A stretch of DNA of 64,000 bases from Streptomyces sp. NBC_00708 (GCA_036226585.1 CP108997.1:6014001-6078000), one strand, 5' to 3'. Counted from the first letter of the stretch, positions 43,528 through 53,131 are shown. Notes: generated by a model from the letters alone, not told the origin. Translations and numbers: made by a program.

Positions 43528-44406
43528 TCAGTCGACCCGGCGCGCGCGGGCCGGGGCCGTCGGGTTCCCGGTGGCCAGCGGCGAACGCGCCAGCTCCACG
43601 CACCCCGCCGCGATCAGCCCCAGCGCCAGCAGCTCGGGCAGCACCCACCAGCCGGTGCGCAGCTCCTCGCCGAACAGCGTCACCCCGTACAGGACGCTGA
43701 TCAGGGCGTCGCCCAGCGTCAGGCACGGCTGCACCGCGACGAGCGTGCCCGCCTGAAGGGCGTTCTGCAGCAGGAACAGCGCGCCGACACCCGCCGCCGC
43801 GGTGGCGTACAGCTGCCAGGAGCTGAACAGCGCGCCGGCGCCGCCCTCGTCGAGCCGTGCCATGGCGTCCTTCATCAGCGCCGCGGTGAGCGCGTAACCG
43901 CAGGCGGCGGACGTGGCCAGCAGGGCGGCCCGGACATTGCCCCGGGTGGCCAGCGCGCCCGCGATCAGCAGCGCCTCGAACACGCCCGTGAGGATCAGCG
44001 CCGGCACCCAGGCGGCCCCGTGCACCCTCTCGCTGCCGCCGCCGGGCGCGGCCGTCGCCATGCCGAGGGCGAGTCCGGTCGTCACCGCGACCACCCCCAG
44101 CCAGACGGACCGGGGCAGCCGCGCCCGCATCATGAACCCGGCCAGCAGCAGCGTCGCCGGCAGCTCGATCACGAAGATGGGCTGCACCACGGAGATCGGG
44201 CCGGTGGCCAGCGCGACGGCCTGGCAGACGGCGGCGACGATCACCAGGGCGATCCCCGCGAGCCACACTTTCTGGCGCAGCAGATGGCCGATCAGCGACA
44301 GCCGCATGGTCTCGGTCTGCGGGACGTCGAGGGCGGCGCGGCGCTGGAGGACGGAGGCGGAGCCGTTGCTGAGGGCGGTCAGGACGGCGAACAGGACGGC
44401 GATCAC
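43528..44406 (-). CDS. EamA/DMT-type multidrug or metabolite transporter
   Basis: A 292-residue protein with about nine to ten hydrophobic segments in two halves, consistent with the drug/metabolite transporter superfamily. Examples are IAVLFAVLTALSNGSASVLQ and VALATGPISVVQPIFVIELP, and the last helix is LPELLALGLIAAGCVELAR. The second half repeats the first in outline (AVQPCLTLGDALISVLYG). The start is GTG 44406; no ATG fits the frame nearby and the ribosome site is weak. Substrate unknown. Confidence 0.8.
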   Translation of the reverse strand: MIAVLFAVLTALSNGSASVLQRRAALDVPQTETMRLSLIGHLLRQKVWLAGIALVIVAAVCQAVALATGPISVVQPIFVIELPATLLLAGFMMRARLPRSVWLGVVAVTTGLALGMATAAPGGGSERVHGAAWVPALILTGVFEALLIAGALATRGNVRAALLATSAACGYALTAALMKDAMARLDEGGAGALFSSWQLYATAAAGVGALFLLQNALQAGTLVAVQPCLTLGDALISVLYGVTLFGEELRTGWWVLPELLALGLIAAGCVELARSPLATGNPTAPARARRVD

Positions 44407-44562
44407 CGGACCATGATGCGGGCGGCCCCGCCGCGATCCCGGCTCCCGCCGGGCGACGGCATGGCGGGCCGGAACCACGTCCTCCCGACGGACCGCGACC
44501 TCGCCCCGAGCGGGCTCCCCAATAGGACAGAATCCGGCCGCATGGCCGCGTAGCGTGCGGTC

Positions 44563-45708
44563 ATGGCCGCGAAGAAGAAGACCTCCACCGGTAGCGCTCC
44601 CGCCCCCGTGCTCACGCCCAGGGCGCTGGGCCGGGCGACCCTGGCGCGCCAGCACCTGCTGCGCCGGACCGCGATGAGCGCCCGGGACGCCGTCACCCAC
44701 CTCGTCGGCCTCCAGGCGCAGAACACCAAGCCGCCGTACTACCAGCTCCTCGCCCGGCTCCAGGGCTTCCGGCCTGCCGAACTGTCCGCGCTGATGGAGT
44801 CGCGCGAGGTCGTGCGTATCCCCAGCCTCCGCTCCACCATCCATACCCACACCGCCGAGGACGCCCTGACCCTGCGCCCCCTGACGCAGCCGGCCCTCGA
44901 CCGGGAACTCGGCATGTTCCGCAAGCGGCTCCCGGGCGTGGACCTGGAACGGGTGCGCGAGCTGAGCAAGGCGTACGTCGAGGAGGCGCCCCGCGCCCCG
45001 AAGGAGATCCGCGCGCTGCTGCTCGCCGAGTGGCCCGAAGCGGACCCGCTGGCCCTGACCATCGCGGTCCGCTGCCTGCTGCCCCTGGTGCAGGTCACCC
45101 CGCGCGGCCTCTGGGGCGAGAGCGGCGGCGTCGCGCTCACCACGGTCGAGCACTGGCTCGGCCGTACGGAGGAGGAGGCACCCGACGTCGAGGCCGCCGT
45201 GCTGCGCTACCTCGGCGCGTTCGGCCCCGCATCGGTCAAGGACATGCAGACCTGGGCCGGGCTGACCCGGCTGAAGGACGTCTTCGAGCGGCTGCGGCCC
45301 CGGCTGGTCACCTTCCGCGACGAGCACGGCACCGAACTCTTCGACCTGCCCGATGCCCCGCGCCCCGCCGAGGACACCCCCGCCCCGCCCCGCTTCCTGC
45401 CCGAGTTCGACAACGTCCTCCTCGGCCACGCCGACCGCACCCGGGTCATCCCGGCCCACCTCAAGGGGCTCAACGGGGTGGGTAACCAGAACTACGGCAG
45501 CGTGCTGGTGGACGGCTTCCTCGCGGCGGTCTGGCGGCTGGACACCCCGCGCGACGCCCCGGCCGTCGTCACGGTCCAGGAGCTGCGGCCGCTCACCACG
45601 GCCGAACGCGAGGCCCTGTCGGAGGAGGCGGCGGACCTGGTCGCGACGATGACCCGGGCCGCCGGCCACGACATCCGGTTCGCCACGTTCGTCGACCTCG
45701 GCCGCTGA
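44563..45708 (+). CDS. Winged-helix protein of the AlkZ/YcaQ (HTH_42) family, candidate DNA glycosylase
   Basis: A 381-residue protein of the winged-helix HTH_42 family: LARQHLLRRT, HLVGLQAQNTKPPYYQLLAR, REVVRIPSLRSTIHTHTAED, and PRFLPEFDNVLLGHADRTRV. Q51-A-Q53 matches the QxQ motif of AlkZ, the Streptomyces glycosylase that unhooks azinomycin interstrand crosslinks; the E. coli relative YcaQ has QxD instead. This one is therefore likely a base-excision glycosylase for bulky adducts or crosslinks. No antibiotic cluster is adjacent, so it is probably a genomic paralogue. Confidence 0.82.
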   Translation: MAAKKKTSTGSAPAPVLTPRALGRATLARQHLLRRTAMSARDAVTHLVGLQAQNTKPPYYQLLARLQGFRPAELSALMESREVVRIPSLRSTIHTHTAEDALTLRPLTQPALDRELGMFRKRLPGVDLERVRELSKAYVEEAPRAPKEIRALLLAEWPEADPLALTIAVRCLLPLVQVTPRGLWGESGGVALTTVEHWLGRTEEEAPDVEAAVLRYLGAFGPASVKDMQTWAGLTRLKDVFERLRPRLVTFRDEHGTELFDLPDAPRPAEDTPAPPRFLPEFDNVLLGHADRTRVIPAHLKGLNGVGNQNYGSVLVDGFLAAVWRLDTPRDAPAVVTVQELRPLTTAEREALSEEAADLVATMTRAAGHDIRFATFVDLGR

Positions 45709-45741
45709 GGGGTCCCGGGGCCCGGCCCGAACGACAGGCCC

Positions 45742-46587
45742 TTACGGCAGCAGCCCCGCACGCCGGGCCGCGACCACCGCCTCAAGCCGGGTGTGCGCCC
45801 CCAGCCGCCGCATCGCGGAGCGCAGATACCCCTTCACCGTCTCCGGGCGCAGCCCCAGCCGCTCCGCCGCCACCGCATTGGTGGCGCCCGACGCGACACA
45901 GGCCAGCACATCGACCTCGCGCGGCGCGAGCCGGACCTCCCGCGCCCCGGGCTCCCGGGTGCCCGTCGCCGACGCCAGCCGCCCGCACACCGCGAGCAGC
46001 TCGTCCCGCAGCGCCGGGTCCAGCACCTTCGGCATCAGGGCGCGCAGCTCGCGGTGCGCCTCCCGGACGTCCTCCCAGGCGCCCGCCGCAGCCCCGCCCC
46101 CGGCGTCCGGCTCCGGGCGGCTCCCGGCCAGCAGCTGCCGCACCTCGTCCCGGACCGCCAGCGCCTGCTCCACATCACGGGCGGCGGCCACCGCCGCGTC
46201 GAACGTGCGGTCCCCGAGCGTCAGCGGCTCGCGCAGCGCCCCGTACAGCACACCCCGCACCTTGCGCCGCACCACCACGGGGACGGCCACCACCGAGCGC
46301 AGGCCCTCCGCCGCGACGGCCGCGTCGTACTCGTGGCTGATGTGGCGCGAGATGCGGTAGTCGGTCACCGCGCAGGGCCTCGACAGGGCCATGGACTTCC
46401 CGCCCAGACCGCTGCCCGAGGAGATCAGGAGACCGCGCAGCGCCGCCGTCCGCGCCCCGTTCACCTCGGCGATCCTGGCGTGGCGGGTGTCGGAGAGCAG
46501 ACCGCCGAACGCCACCGGCAGACCGCTCGTCCGGCGCAGCCGCAGCAGCGCCGCTTGCATCTCGACCGCCTCGACGGATTCCGGCAC
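45742..46587 (-). CDS. LuxR-type regulator with GAF-like sensor domain
   Basis: About 281 residues. The first 150 form a GAF-like domain (LPVAFGGLLSDTRHARIAEV, SRPCAVTDYRISRHISHEYD, VVAVPVVVRRKVRGVLYGAL). The C-terminal 65 are a LuxR helix-turn-helix (LAPREVDVLACVASGATNAV, RLGLRPETVKGYLRSAMRRL). GTG 46587 is favoured because AGAGAGG precedes it; GTG 46635 and ATG 46560 are alternatives. It is divergent from two acyl-CoA ligase genes, and proteins of this build in Streptomyces often sit beside acyl-CoA synthetase genes, so it probably controls them in response to a fatty or aromatic acid. Confidence 0.83.
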   Translation of the reverse strand: MPESVEAVEMQAALLRLRRTSGLPVAFGGLLSDTRHARIAEVNGARTAALRGLLISSGSGLGGKSMALSRPCAVTDYRISRHISHEYDAAVAAEGLRSVVAVPVVVRRKVRGVLYGALREPLTLGDRTFDAAVAAARDVEQALAVRDEVRQLLAGSRPEPDAGGGAAAGAWEDVREAHRELRALMPKVLDPALRDELLAVCGRLASATGTREPGAREVRLAPREVDVLACVASGATNAVAAERLGLRPETVKGYLRSAMRRLGAHTRLEAVVAARRAGLLP

Positions 46588-46722
46588 CCCGACGCCTCTC
46601 TGCCCGCCCCCGATGGAATGGCAGTCCCGCGACACCCCCGTCCGGGGGTGGTGAGACCTGGGTCACTGTTTACATCATGTGAGGACCCGAGGGACCGGGT
46701 GGGTCGGTAAAGAGGAGGGCAC

Positions 46723-48399
46723 ATGCCGGAAACGAGTGCGACGGAGACGTTCCGGGCGGCCCGGGACTTCCTGCTGCGGCACCGCGAGGACTACGCCGCC
46801 GCCCGCGCGGGCTTCCGCTGGCCCCGCGACGACCACTTCAACTGGGCGCTCGACTGGTTCGACGTCATCGCCCGGGACAACGACCGCACCGCCCTGCACA
46901 TCGTGGAGGAGGACGGCACCCGCACCGAGGTGTCGTTCGCCGAGATGTCCGCCCGCTCCGACCGCGCCGCGAACTGGCTGCGCGCCCAGGGCGTACGCGA
47001 GGGCCACCGCGTCCTCGTCATGCTCGGCAACCAGGTCGAGCTGTGGGAGACCGCGCTCGCCGCGATGAAGCTCCGGGCCGTCGTCATCCCCGCGACCCCG
47101 CTCCTCGGCCCCGGCGACCTGCGCGACCGGGTCGAGCGCGGCCGGGTCCGGCACGTCCTGGTCCGGGACACCGACACCGCCAAGTTCGACGAGGTGCCCG
47201 GCCGCTACACGCGGATCAGCGTCGGCGCCCCGACCGAGGGCTGGCTCGACTACGCGGAGGCCGCCGGGGCGCCGCGCACCTTCACGCCGGACCGCGAGAC
47301 CGACGCGGACGAGCCGCTGATGCTGTACTTCACCTCCGGCACGACCGCCAGCCCCAAGCTCGTCGAGCACACCCATGTCTCGTACCCCGTGGGCCACTTG
47401 GCGACGATGTACTGGATCGGGCTCAAGCCCGGCGACGTCCACCTCAACATCTCCTCGCCCGGCTGGGCCAAGCACGCCTGGTCCAACCTCTTCGCCCCGT
47501 GGAGCGCCGAGGCGACCGTCTTCATCTTCAACTACACCCGCTTCGACGCCGGCCGCCTGATGGCCGAGATGGACCGCTCCGGCATCACCAGCTTCTGCGC
47601 CCCGCCCACCGTGTGGCGCATGCTCATCCAGGCGGACCTGACCGAGCTGAAGACCCCGCCCCGCGAGGTGGTCGCGGCCGGCGAACCCCTGAACCCCGAG
47701 GTCATCGAGGCCGTCCGGCGCACCTGGGGCGTCACCATCCGCGACGGCTTCGGCCAGACGGAGACCGCCGTCCAGGTCGCCAACACCCCCGGCCAGGTCC
47801 TGAAGCCCGGCTCGATGGGCCGCCCCAGCCCCGGCTTCGACGTGGTCCTCCTCGACCCGGTGAGCGGGGAGCCCGGAGCCGCCGAGGGCGAGATCTCGCT
47901 CGACCTGTCCTCGCACCCGGTGGGCCTGATGACCGGCTACCACGGCGACCCCGAGCGCACGGCCGAGGCGATGGCCGGCGGCTACTACCGCACCGGGGAC
48001 ATCGGCTCCCGCGACGAGGACGGCTACATCACGTACGTCGGACGCGCCGACGACGTCTTCAAGTCCTCCGACTACAAGATCTCCCCGTTCGAGCTGGAGA
48101 GCGCCCTGCTGGAGCACGAGGCGGTCGTCGAGGCCGCCGTCGTCCCGGCGCCCGACGACGTACGCCTCTCCGTCCCGAAGGCGTACGTGGTGCTCGCCGA
48201 GGGCTGGGAGCCCGGACCCGACACCGCCAAGGTCCTCTTCGCCCACTCCCGGTCCGTGCTCGCCCCGTACAAGCGCGTGCGCCGGCTGGAGTTCGCCGAA
48301 CTGCCCAAGACCGTCTCCGGCAAGATCCGCCGGATCGAACTGCGCGAGCGCACCGCCCAGGGCGGCGGCACCGAGTACGCCGAGGGGGACCTGGCATGA
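46723..48399 (+). CDS. AMP-forming acyl-CoA synthetase (medium-chain type)
   Basis: A 558-residue adenylate-forming ligase. The ATP/AMP motif is YFTSGTTASPKLVEHTH, then GWAKHAWSNLFAPW, the core GFGQTETAV, the hinge YRTGDIGSRDEDGYITYVGR, and the C-terminal lysine in ELPKTVSGKIRRIEL. The HAWSNLFAPW form and DHFNWALDWFD start are those of the medium-chain acyl-CoA synthetase group (benzoate, butyrate and similar acids). ATG 46723 follows AGGAGGG, an ideal ribosome site. Its stop overlaps the next start. Confidence 0.92.
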   Translation: MPETSATETFRAARDFLLRHREDYAAARAGFRWPRDDHFNWALDWFDVIARDNDRTALHIVEEDGTRTEVSFAEMSARSDRAANWLRAQGVREGHRVLVMLGNQVELWETALAAMKLRAVVIPATPLLGPGDLRDRVERGRVRHVLVRDTDTAKFDEVPGRYTRISVGAPTEGWLDYAEAAGAPRTFTPDRETDADEPLMLYFTSGTTASPKLVEHTHVSYPVGHLATMYWIGLKPGDVHLNISSPGWAKHAWSNLFAPWSAEATVFIFNYTRFDAGRLMAEMDRSGITSFCAPPTVWRMLIQADLTELKTPPREVVAAGEPLNPEVIEAVRRTWGVTIRDGFGQTETAVQVANTPGQVLKPGSMGRPSPGFDVVLLDPVSGEPGAAEGEISLDLSSHPVGLMTGYHGDPERTAEAMAGGYYRTGDIGSRDEDGYITYVGRADDVFKSSDYKISPFELESALLEHEAVVEAAVVPAPDDVRLSVPKAYVVLAEGWEPGPDTAKVLFAHSRSVLAPYKRVRRLEFAELPKTVSGKIRRIELRERTAQGGGTEYAEGDLA

Positions 48400-50003
48400 C
48401 CGAGCTGTCCTACGCACACGGCACGGGCACCACCGCCCTGCTCGGCGACACCATCGGACGCAACCTCGACCGGACCGTGGCCGCCTGGCCCGACCGCGAG
48501 GCGCTGGTCGACGTACCGTCCGGCCGGCGCTGGACGTACGCCGAGTTCGCGGCGGACGTCGACGAGCTGGCCCGCGCGCTGATGGCGTCGGGCGTGGCCA
48601 AGGGGGACCGGGTCGGCATCTGGGCGGTCAACTGCCCCGAATGGGTGCTCGTCCAGTACGCCACCGCCCGCATCGGCGCGATCATGGTGAACATCAACCC
48701 CGCCTACCGGGCCCACGAGTTGGAGTACGTGCTGAAGCAGGCGGGGATCTCCCTCCTGGCCGCCTCGCTCGCACACCGCACCAGCGACTACCGGGCCCTG
48801 GTCGACCAGGTCCGCGCCGACTGCCCGGACCTGCGCGCGGTGCACTACATCGGCGACGACACCTGGGGCCAACTGCTCTCCGTGGCCGACCAGGTGACGG
48901 CTGATCAGCTCGCCGTGCGCGAGGCGGAGCTGTCCTGCGACGACCCGATCAACATCCAGTACACCTCCGGCACCACCGGCTTCCCCAAGGGCGCGACGCT
49001 CTCCCACCACAACATCCTCAACAACGGATACTTCGTGGGGGAGTTGGTCGCCTACACCGAGCAGGACCGGGTCTGCCTGCCGGTGCCCTTCTACCACTGC
49101 TTCGGCATGGTGATGGGCAACCTCGGCATCACCTCGCACGGCGCCTGCATCGTGATCCCGGGCCCCTCCTTCGAGCCCGCCGCCGTGCTGAGCGCCGTGC
49201 AGCAGGAGCGCTGCACCTCGCTGTACGGGGTGCCCACGATGTTCATCGCCGAGCTGAACCTGCCGGACTTCGCCTCGTACGACCTCTCCTCGCTGCGCAC
49301 CGGGATCATGGCCGGGTCGCCGTGCCCGGTCGAGGTGATGAAGCGGGTGGTGGCCGAGATGCACATGGAGGAGGTGTCCATCTGCTACGGCATGACGGAG
49401 ACCTCGCCGGTCTCCACCCAGACCCGCCGCGACGACGACCTGGAACGCCGCACCGGCACGGTCGGCCGTGTCATGCCGCATATCGAGGTCAAGGTGATCG
49501 ACCCGGCGAGCGGGGTGACCCTGGAGCGCGCGAAGTCCGGCGAGCTGTGCACCCGGGGCTACAGCGTGATGCTCGGCTACTGGGACCAGCCGGAGCGGAC
49601 CGCCGAGGCGATCGACGCGGGGCGCTGGATGCACACCGGGGACCTCGCGGTGATGCGTGAGGACGGCTACGTACAGATCGTCGGCCGCATCAAGGACGTG
49701 ATCATCCGGGGCGGTGAGAACGTCTACCCGCGCGAGATCGAGGAGTTCCTGTACCGCCACCCCAAGATCGCCGATGTGCAGGTGGTCGGGGTGCCCGACG
49801 AGCGCTACGGCGAGGAGGTGCTGGCCTGCGTCATCCCCGCCGACCCGGCCGACCCGCCGGCCCTGGAGGACGTACGGGCCTTCTGTGACGGGCAGTTGGC
49901 GCACTACAAGATCCCGCGCCTGCTCCAGATCCTGGAGACCTTCCCGATGACGGTCAGCGGCAAGGTCCGCAAGATCGATCTCCGGGAGAACTACCGGCGT
50001 TAG
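48396..50003 (+). CDS. AMP-forming acyl-CoA synthetase (FadD-like)
   Basis: A 535-residue ligase. Motifs: IQYTSGTTGFPKGATLSHHN, PFYHCFGMVMGN, CYGMTETSPVS, MHTGDLAVMREDGYVQIVGR, KDVIIRGGENVYPREIEEFL, and the catalytic lysine in PMTVSGKVRKIDLRE. It falls among fatty-acid CoA ligases of the FadD/AMP-binding group and not with acetyl-CoA synthetases. ATG 48396 overlaps the stop of the previous ligase (ATGA). Having two ligases in one operon suggests acids of differing length or ring type feed one degradation route. Confidence 0.92.
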   Translation: MTELSYAHGTGTTALLGDTIGRNLDRTVAAWPDREALVDVPSGRRWTYAEFAADVDELARALMASGVAKGDRVGIWAVNCPEWVLVQYATARIGAIMVNINPAYRAHELEYVLKQAGISLLAASLAHRTSDYRALVDQVRADCPDLRAVHYIGDDTWGQLLSVADQVTADQLAVREAELSCDDPINIQYTSGTTGFPKGATLSHHNILNNGYFVGELVAYTEQDRVCLPVPFYHCFGMVMGNLGITSHGACIVIPGPSFEPAAVLSAVQQERCTSLYGVPTMFIAELNLPDFASYDLSSLRTGIMAGSPCPVEVMKRVVAEMHMEEVSICYGMTETSPVSTQTRRDDDLERRTGTVGRVMPHIEVKVIDPASGVTLERAKSGELCTRGYSVMLGYWDQPERTAEAIDAGRWMHTGDLAVMREDGYVQIVGRIKDVIIRGGENVYPREIEEFLYRHPKIADVQVVGVPDERYGEEVLACVIPADPADPPALEDVRAFCDGQLAHYKIPRLLQILETFPMTVSGKVRKIDLRENYRR

Positions 50004-50028
50004 GGCGTCGCGGACGCGCGCCGGCGGC

Positions 50029-50253
50029 TCAGGCCGCCTCGATCACGTCCCCCGCGTCGCCCCGCGTCGCCGCCGCCCACTGGAGCAGCAGCACCTCGTA
50101 GGCCGCGGACTCCACGGGGGACCAGTCCTGGCCCGCGCGGGCGTCCACGAGCGCGCGGATCGCCTCGTTGGCCTCCAGGGCGGAGCGCCTGGGGAGCGCG
50201 GGGGCGTGCGCGGGCGTGTCCGAGGGTGGTGAAGTCCGTGGAGTTAAGACCAT
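50029..50253 (-). CDS. Small hypothetical protein, possibly a carboxylase epsilon-like subunit remnant
   Basis: A 74-residue protein ending ESAAYEVLLLQWAAATRGDAGDVIEAA, mostly helical. ATG 50253 gives the most sensible start and is preceded by GGAG at three bases. I do not recognise a family. It lies directly after the acyl-CoA ligase pair but on the other strand. The suggestion of a small helical subunit is weak; treat as unknown. Confidence 0.5.
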   Translation of the reverse strand: MVLTPRTSPPSDTPAHAPALPRRSALEANEAIRALVDARAGQDWSPVESAAYEVLLLQWAAATRGDAGDVIEAA

Positions 50254-50407
50254 GCGCTCCACTGTAGGGCCCGCCACTGACAACGAACCGCACATCGGGG
50301 GCCGTTGGCCAGAACGTGACGGATCACACGCAGTGTGGCCGGGCGGTTTCTGTGAGGCACGACACGCGGACCGGTCCCCGTGTCCGAAAATGTGCGTCCG
50401 TGCGCGA

Positions 50408-51256
50408 TCAGGCGCCGGTGCTGACGAGTTCGTCCGCCGCGCCGTTCACCGGCTGCGGTGAGCCGGTGAGGTCCATGACGAACAGCGGGACGCGCAGCGC
50501 GTCCGCCCGCTCCCGGGCCTCCGGCGCGTAGCCCGCGAGCGAGAACAGCACCCCGCGCACCGAGCCGTTGAGTGCGTTGAGCCACAGGCACTCGACATCG
50601 CGCGGAGCGGTCGGCCGGGTGGTCGAGTCGACCTGCGCGATCAGCCCGGCCGCCCGCAGGTCGATCCGGGACGCGGGGCGATTCACCGGGTGCGTGACGT
50701 CCCGGAAGCCCAGCCACGACAGATAGAGCGCCGCAGCCGCGACCGCGTCGCCCCCGGTGCGGATCGTCAGCGGGCGGAACGCCGGCCGGGGGGCCGCCGC
50801 CGTGCGCGGCAGCGGTATGTGCGCGGGCCTGACCGCCCCGGCGGACGCCGCCGGCCGCACCGGCACCCGCAGCACCGCCCCGCACGGGCAGCACAGCTCG
50901 GGCTGCGGCCACTGGTCGTGCCGCCCGCAGCCCCGGCAGCGCACGGTCACCCAGTCGTCGCTCCAGGTGCGGTGAGTGATCGGGGTGACGGGCGCGCCGC
51001 GCAGCAGGGGCGGGGCCGTGGGCTCCCCGCAGGGGCACGGGTAGACGGGGGTCACGTACGCGTGGTCGCGGCGGCAGTCCGGGCACCGTACCGGCACTGA
51101 CTCCACCCGGGGCTCCTTCCGTACCGCTGCCGTAATCCACCCATGCTCCACCAAGAGCCCGCCGCCGGGTGGGGAATCGCTCCACTTGCCGCCCTTCTCC
51201 GCGCACTGCTCCCGTCCCTTGACGACGGTCCGGGCACGCCTTAGATTTGCTTCCAC
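50408..51256 (-). CDS. Zinc-ribbon protein with a C-terminal nuclease-like (Mrr-type) domain
   Basis: Up to 282 residues. Residues about 57-130 hold four cysteine pairs (VRCPDCRRDHA, YPCPCGE, VRCRGCGRH, CCPCGA) typical of two zinc ribbons. The C-terminal part (GGDAVAAAALYLSWLGFRDV, IDLRAAGLIAQVDSTTRP, RGVLFSLAGYAPEARERADA) follows the layout of restriction-endonuclease-like Mrr folds, but the second catalytic cluster appears as QVD in place of Q/E-x-K, so activity is doubtful. The GTG start at 51256 is uncertain; a shorter start near 51142 is possible. If 51256 is used, it overlaps the gcl operator region. Confidence 0.68.
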   Translation of the reverse strand: MEANLRRARTVVKGREQCAEKGGKWSDSPPGGGLLVEHGWITAAVRKEPRVESVPVRCPDCRRDHAYVTPVYPCPCGEPTAPPLLRGAPVTPITHRTWSDDWVTVRCRGCGRHDQWPQPELCCPCGAVLRVPVRPAASAGAVRPAHIPLPRTAAAPRPAFRPLTIRTGGDAVAAAALYLSWLGFRDVTHPVNRPASRIDLRAAGLIAQVDSTTRPTAPRDVECLWLNALNGSVRGVLFSLAGYAPEARERADALRVPLFVMDLTGSPQPVNGAADELVSTGA

Positions 51257-51286
51257 ATAACAGAAGAAACTTTCCGCATTACGGAA
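51251..51286 (+). promoter_or_regulatory. Two 15-bp palindromic boxes upstream of gcl
   Basis: TTCCACATAACAGAA at 51251-51265 and the perfect dyad TTCCGCATTACGGAA at 51272-51286. They start exactly 21 bp apart, two turns of the helix, so a dimeric regulator could bind both on one face. TTCCG-N5-CGGAA resembles IclR-family operators; AllR, the IclR-type allantoin/glyoxylate regulator, is a candidate. They end 60 bp before the gcl start. Confidence 0.65.
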
Positions 51287-51346
51287 TAGGTGCTCTCAGG
51301 TGGCGCGAAGAGCCCGACTCCACCCAGGGACGAGCAGGAGCACTCA

Positions 51347-53131
51347 ATGCCTCGTATGACCGCTGCCCGCGCGGCAGTCGAGATCCTCAAGCGCGAAGGC
51401 GTCAGCAACGCGTTCGGTGTGCCGGGCGCCGCGATCAACCCCTTCTACGCGGCCCTCAAGGCGGCCGGCGGTGTGCAGCACACGCTCGCCCGCCACGTCG
51501 AGGGCGCCTCCCACATGGCGGAGGGCTACACCAGGGCCCGGCCGGGGAACATCGGCGTCTGCATCGGTACGTCGGGGCCCGCCGGCACCGACATGATCAC
51601 CGGCCTGTACTCCGCGATCGCGGACTCGATCCCGATCCTGTGCATCACCGGCCAGGCGCCGACCGCCGTCCTGCACAAGGAGGACTTCCAGGCCGTCGAC
51701 ATCGCCTCGATCGCCGCCCCGGTCACCAAGGCCGCGACGACCGTCCTGGAGGCCGCGCAGGTCCCGGGCGTCTTCCAGCAGGCGTTCCACCTGATGCGTA
51801 CGGGCCGGCCCGGCCCGGTCCTCATCGACCTGCCGATCGACGTGCAGCTGACCGAGATCGAATTCGACCCCGACCTGTACGAGCCGCTGCCGGTGCACAA
51901 GCCCGCCGCGACCCGCAAGCAGATCGAGCGCGCTCTGGAGATGCTGAACGCCTCCGAGCGCCCGCTGCTCGTCGCGGGCGGCGGCATCATCAACGCCGAC
52001 GCGTCGGAACTCCTCGTCGAGTTCGCCGAGTTGACCGGCGTCCCGGTCGTCCCGACCCTGATGGGCTGGGGCATCATCCCCGACGACCACGAGCTGAACG
52101 CCGGCATGGTCGGCCTCCAGACCTCGCACCGCTACGGCAACGCGAACTTCCTGGAGTCCGACTTCGTCCTCGGCATCGGCAACCGCTGGGCCAACCGCCA
52201 CACCGGCAAGCTCGACGTCTACACGGCGGGCCGCACGTTCGTCCACGTCGACATCGAGCCCACCCAGATCGGCAAGATCTTCGCCCCGGACCTCGGCATC
52301 GCCTCCGACGCGAAGGCGGCCCTGGAACTGTTCGTCGAGGTCGCCCGCGAGTTGAAGGCGGCGGGGCGTCTGAAGGACCGCTCGGAGTGGGCGGCGTCCA
52401 CGCAGGAGCGCCGCGCGACCCTGCAGCGCCGTACGCACTTCGACAACGTCCCGCTGAAGCCGCAGCGCGTGTACGAGGAGATGAACCGCGCGTTCGGCCC
52501 GGAGACCCGGTACGTCACGACGATCGGCCTCTCCCAGATCGCCGGCGCCCAGATGCTCCACGTGTACCGCCCGCGCCACTGGATCAACTGCGGCCAGGCG
52601 GGCCCGCTGGGCTGGACGATCCCGGCCGCGCTGGGCGTCGCCACGGCCGACCCCGAGGGCTCGGTGGTCGCGCTCTCGGGCGACTACGACTTCCAGTTCA
52701 TGCTGGAGGAGCTGGCCGTGGGCGCCCAGCACCGCATCCCGTACGTGCACGTGCTGGTCAACAACTCGTACCTGGGCCTGATCCGCCAGGCGCAGCGCAA
52801 CTTCGACATCGACTTCCAGGTCAACCTGGAGTTCGAGAACCTCAACTCCCCGGAGCTGGGCGTCTACGGCGTCGACCACGTCAAGGTCGTCGAGGGCCTG
52901 GGCTGCAAGGCCATCCGCGTCACCGAACCGGACGCCCTCCTCCCGGCCTTCGAGGAAGCCAAGAAGCTGGCCGCGGAACACCGCGTCCCGGTGGTGGTCG
53001 AAGCGATCCTGGAACGCGTCACGAACATCGCGATGAGCGGCACGGACATCGCCTCGGTCAACGAGTTCGAGGACGTGGCAACGGACCCGTCACACGCCCC
53101 GACGGCGATCAGGCCGTTCGTGGGGGCGTGA
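51347..53131 (+). CDS. gcl: Glyoxylate carboligase (tartronate-semialdehyde synthase)
   Basis: A 594-residue ThDP-dependent enzyme that joins two glyoxylates to tartronate semialdehyde and CO2. It aligns through its length with E. coli Gcl, for example [68 protein letters not shown] and the ThDP motif [19 protein letters not shown]51 replaces the glutamate found in nearly all other ThDP enzymes, the hallmark of Gcl. ATG 51347 follows GAGCAGGAG. It completes the use of purine- or allantoin-derived glyoxylate, although the allantoin genes are not in this window. Confidence 0.95.
   Translation: MPRMTAARAAVEILKREGVSNAFGVPGAAINPFYAALKAAGGVQHTLARHVEGASHMAEGYTRARPGNIGVCIGTSGPAGTDMITGLYSAIADSIPILCITGQAPTAVLHKEDFQAVDIASIAAPVTKAATTVLEAAQVPGVFQQAFHLMRTGRPGPVLIDLPIDVQLTEIEFDPDLYEPLPVHKPAATRKQIERALEMLNASERPLLVAGGGIINADASELLVEFAELTGVPVVPTLMGWGIIPDDHELNAGMVGLQTSHRYGNANFLESDFVLGIGNRWANRHTGKLDVYTAGRTFVHVDIEPTQIGKIFAPDLGIASDAKAALELFVEVARELKAAGRLKDRSEWAASTQERRATLQRRTHFDNVPLKPQRVYEEMNRAFGPETRYVTTIGLSQIAGAQMLHVYRPRHWINCGQAGPLGWTIPAALGVATADPEGSVVALSGDYDFQFMLEELAVGAQHRIPYVHVLVNNSYLGLIRQAQRNFDIDFQVNLEFENLNSPELGVYGVDHVKVVEGLGCKAIRVTEPDALLPAFEEAKKLAAEHRVPVVVEAILERVTNIAMSGTDIASVNEFEDVATDPSHAPTAIRPFVGA

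Noticed and set aside
46723..50003. Acyl-CoA ligase pair as part of a nonribosomal peptide or polyketide cluster
   Set aside because: No carrier, condensation or ketosynthase domain lies nearby; the genes suit catabolism.
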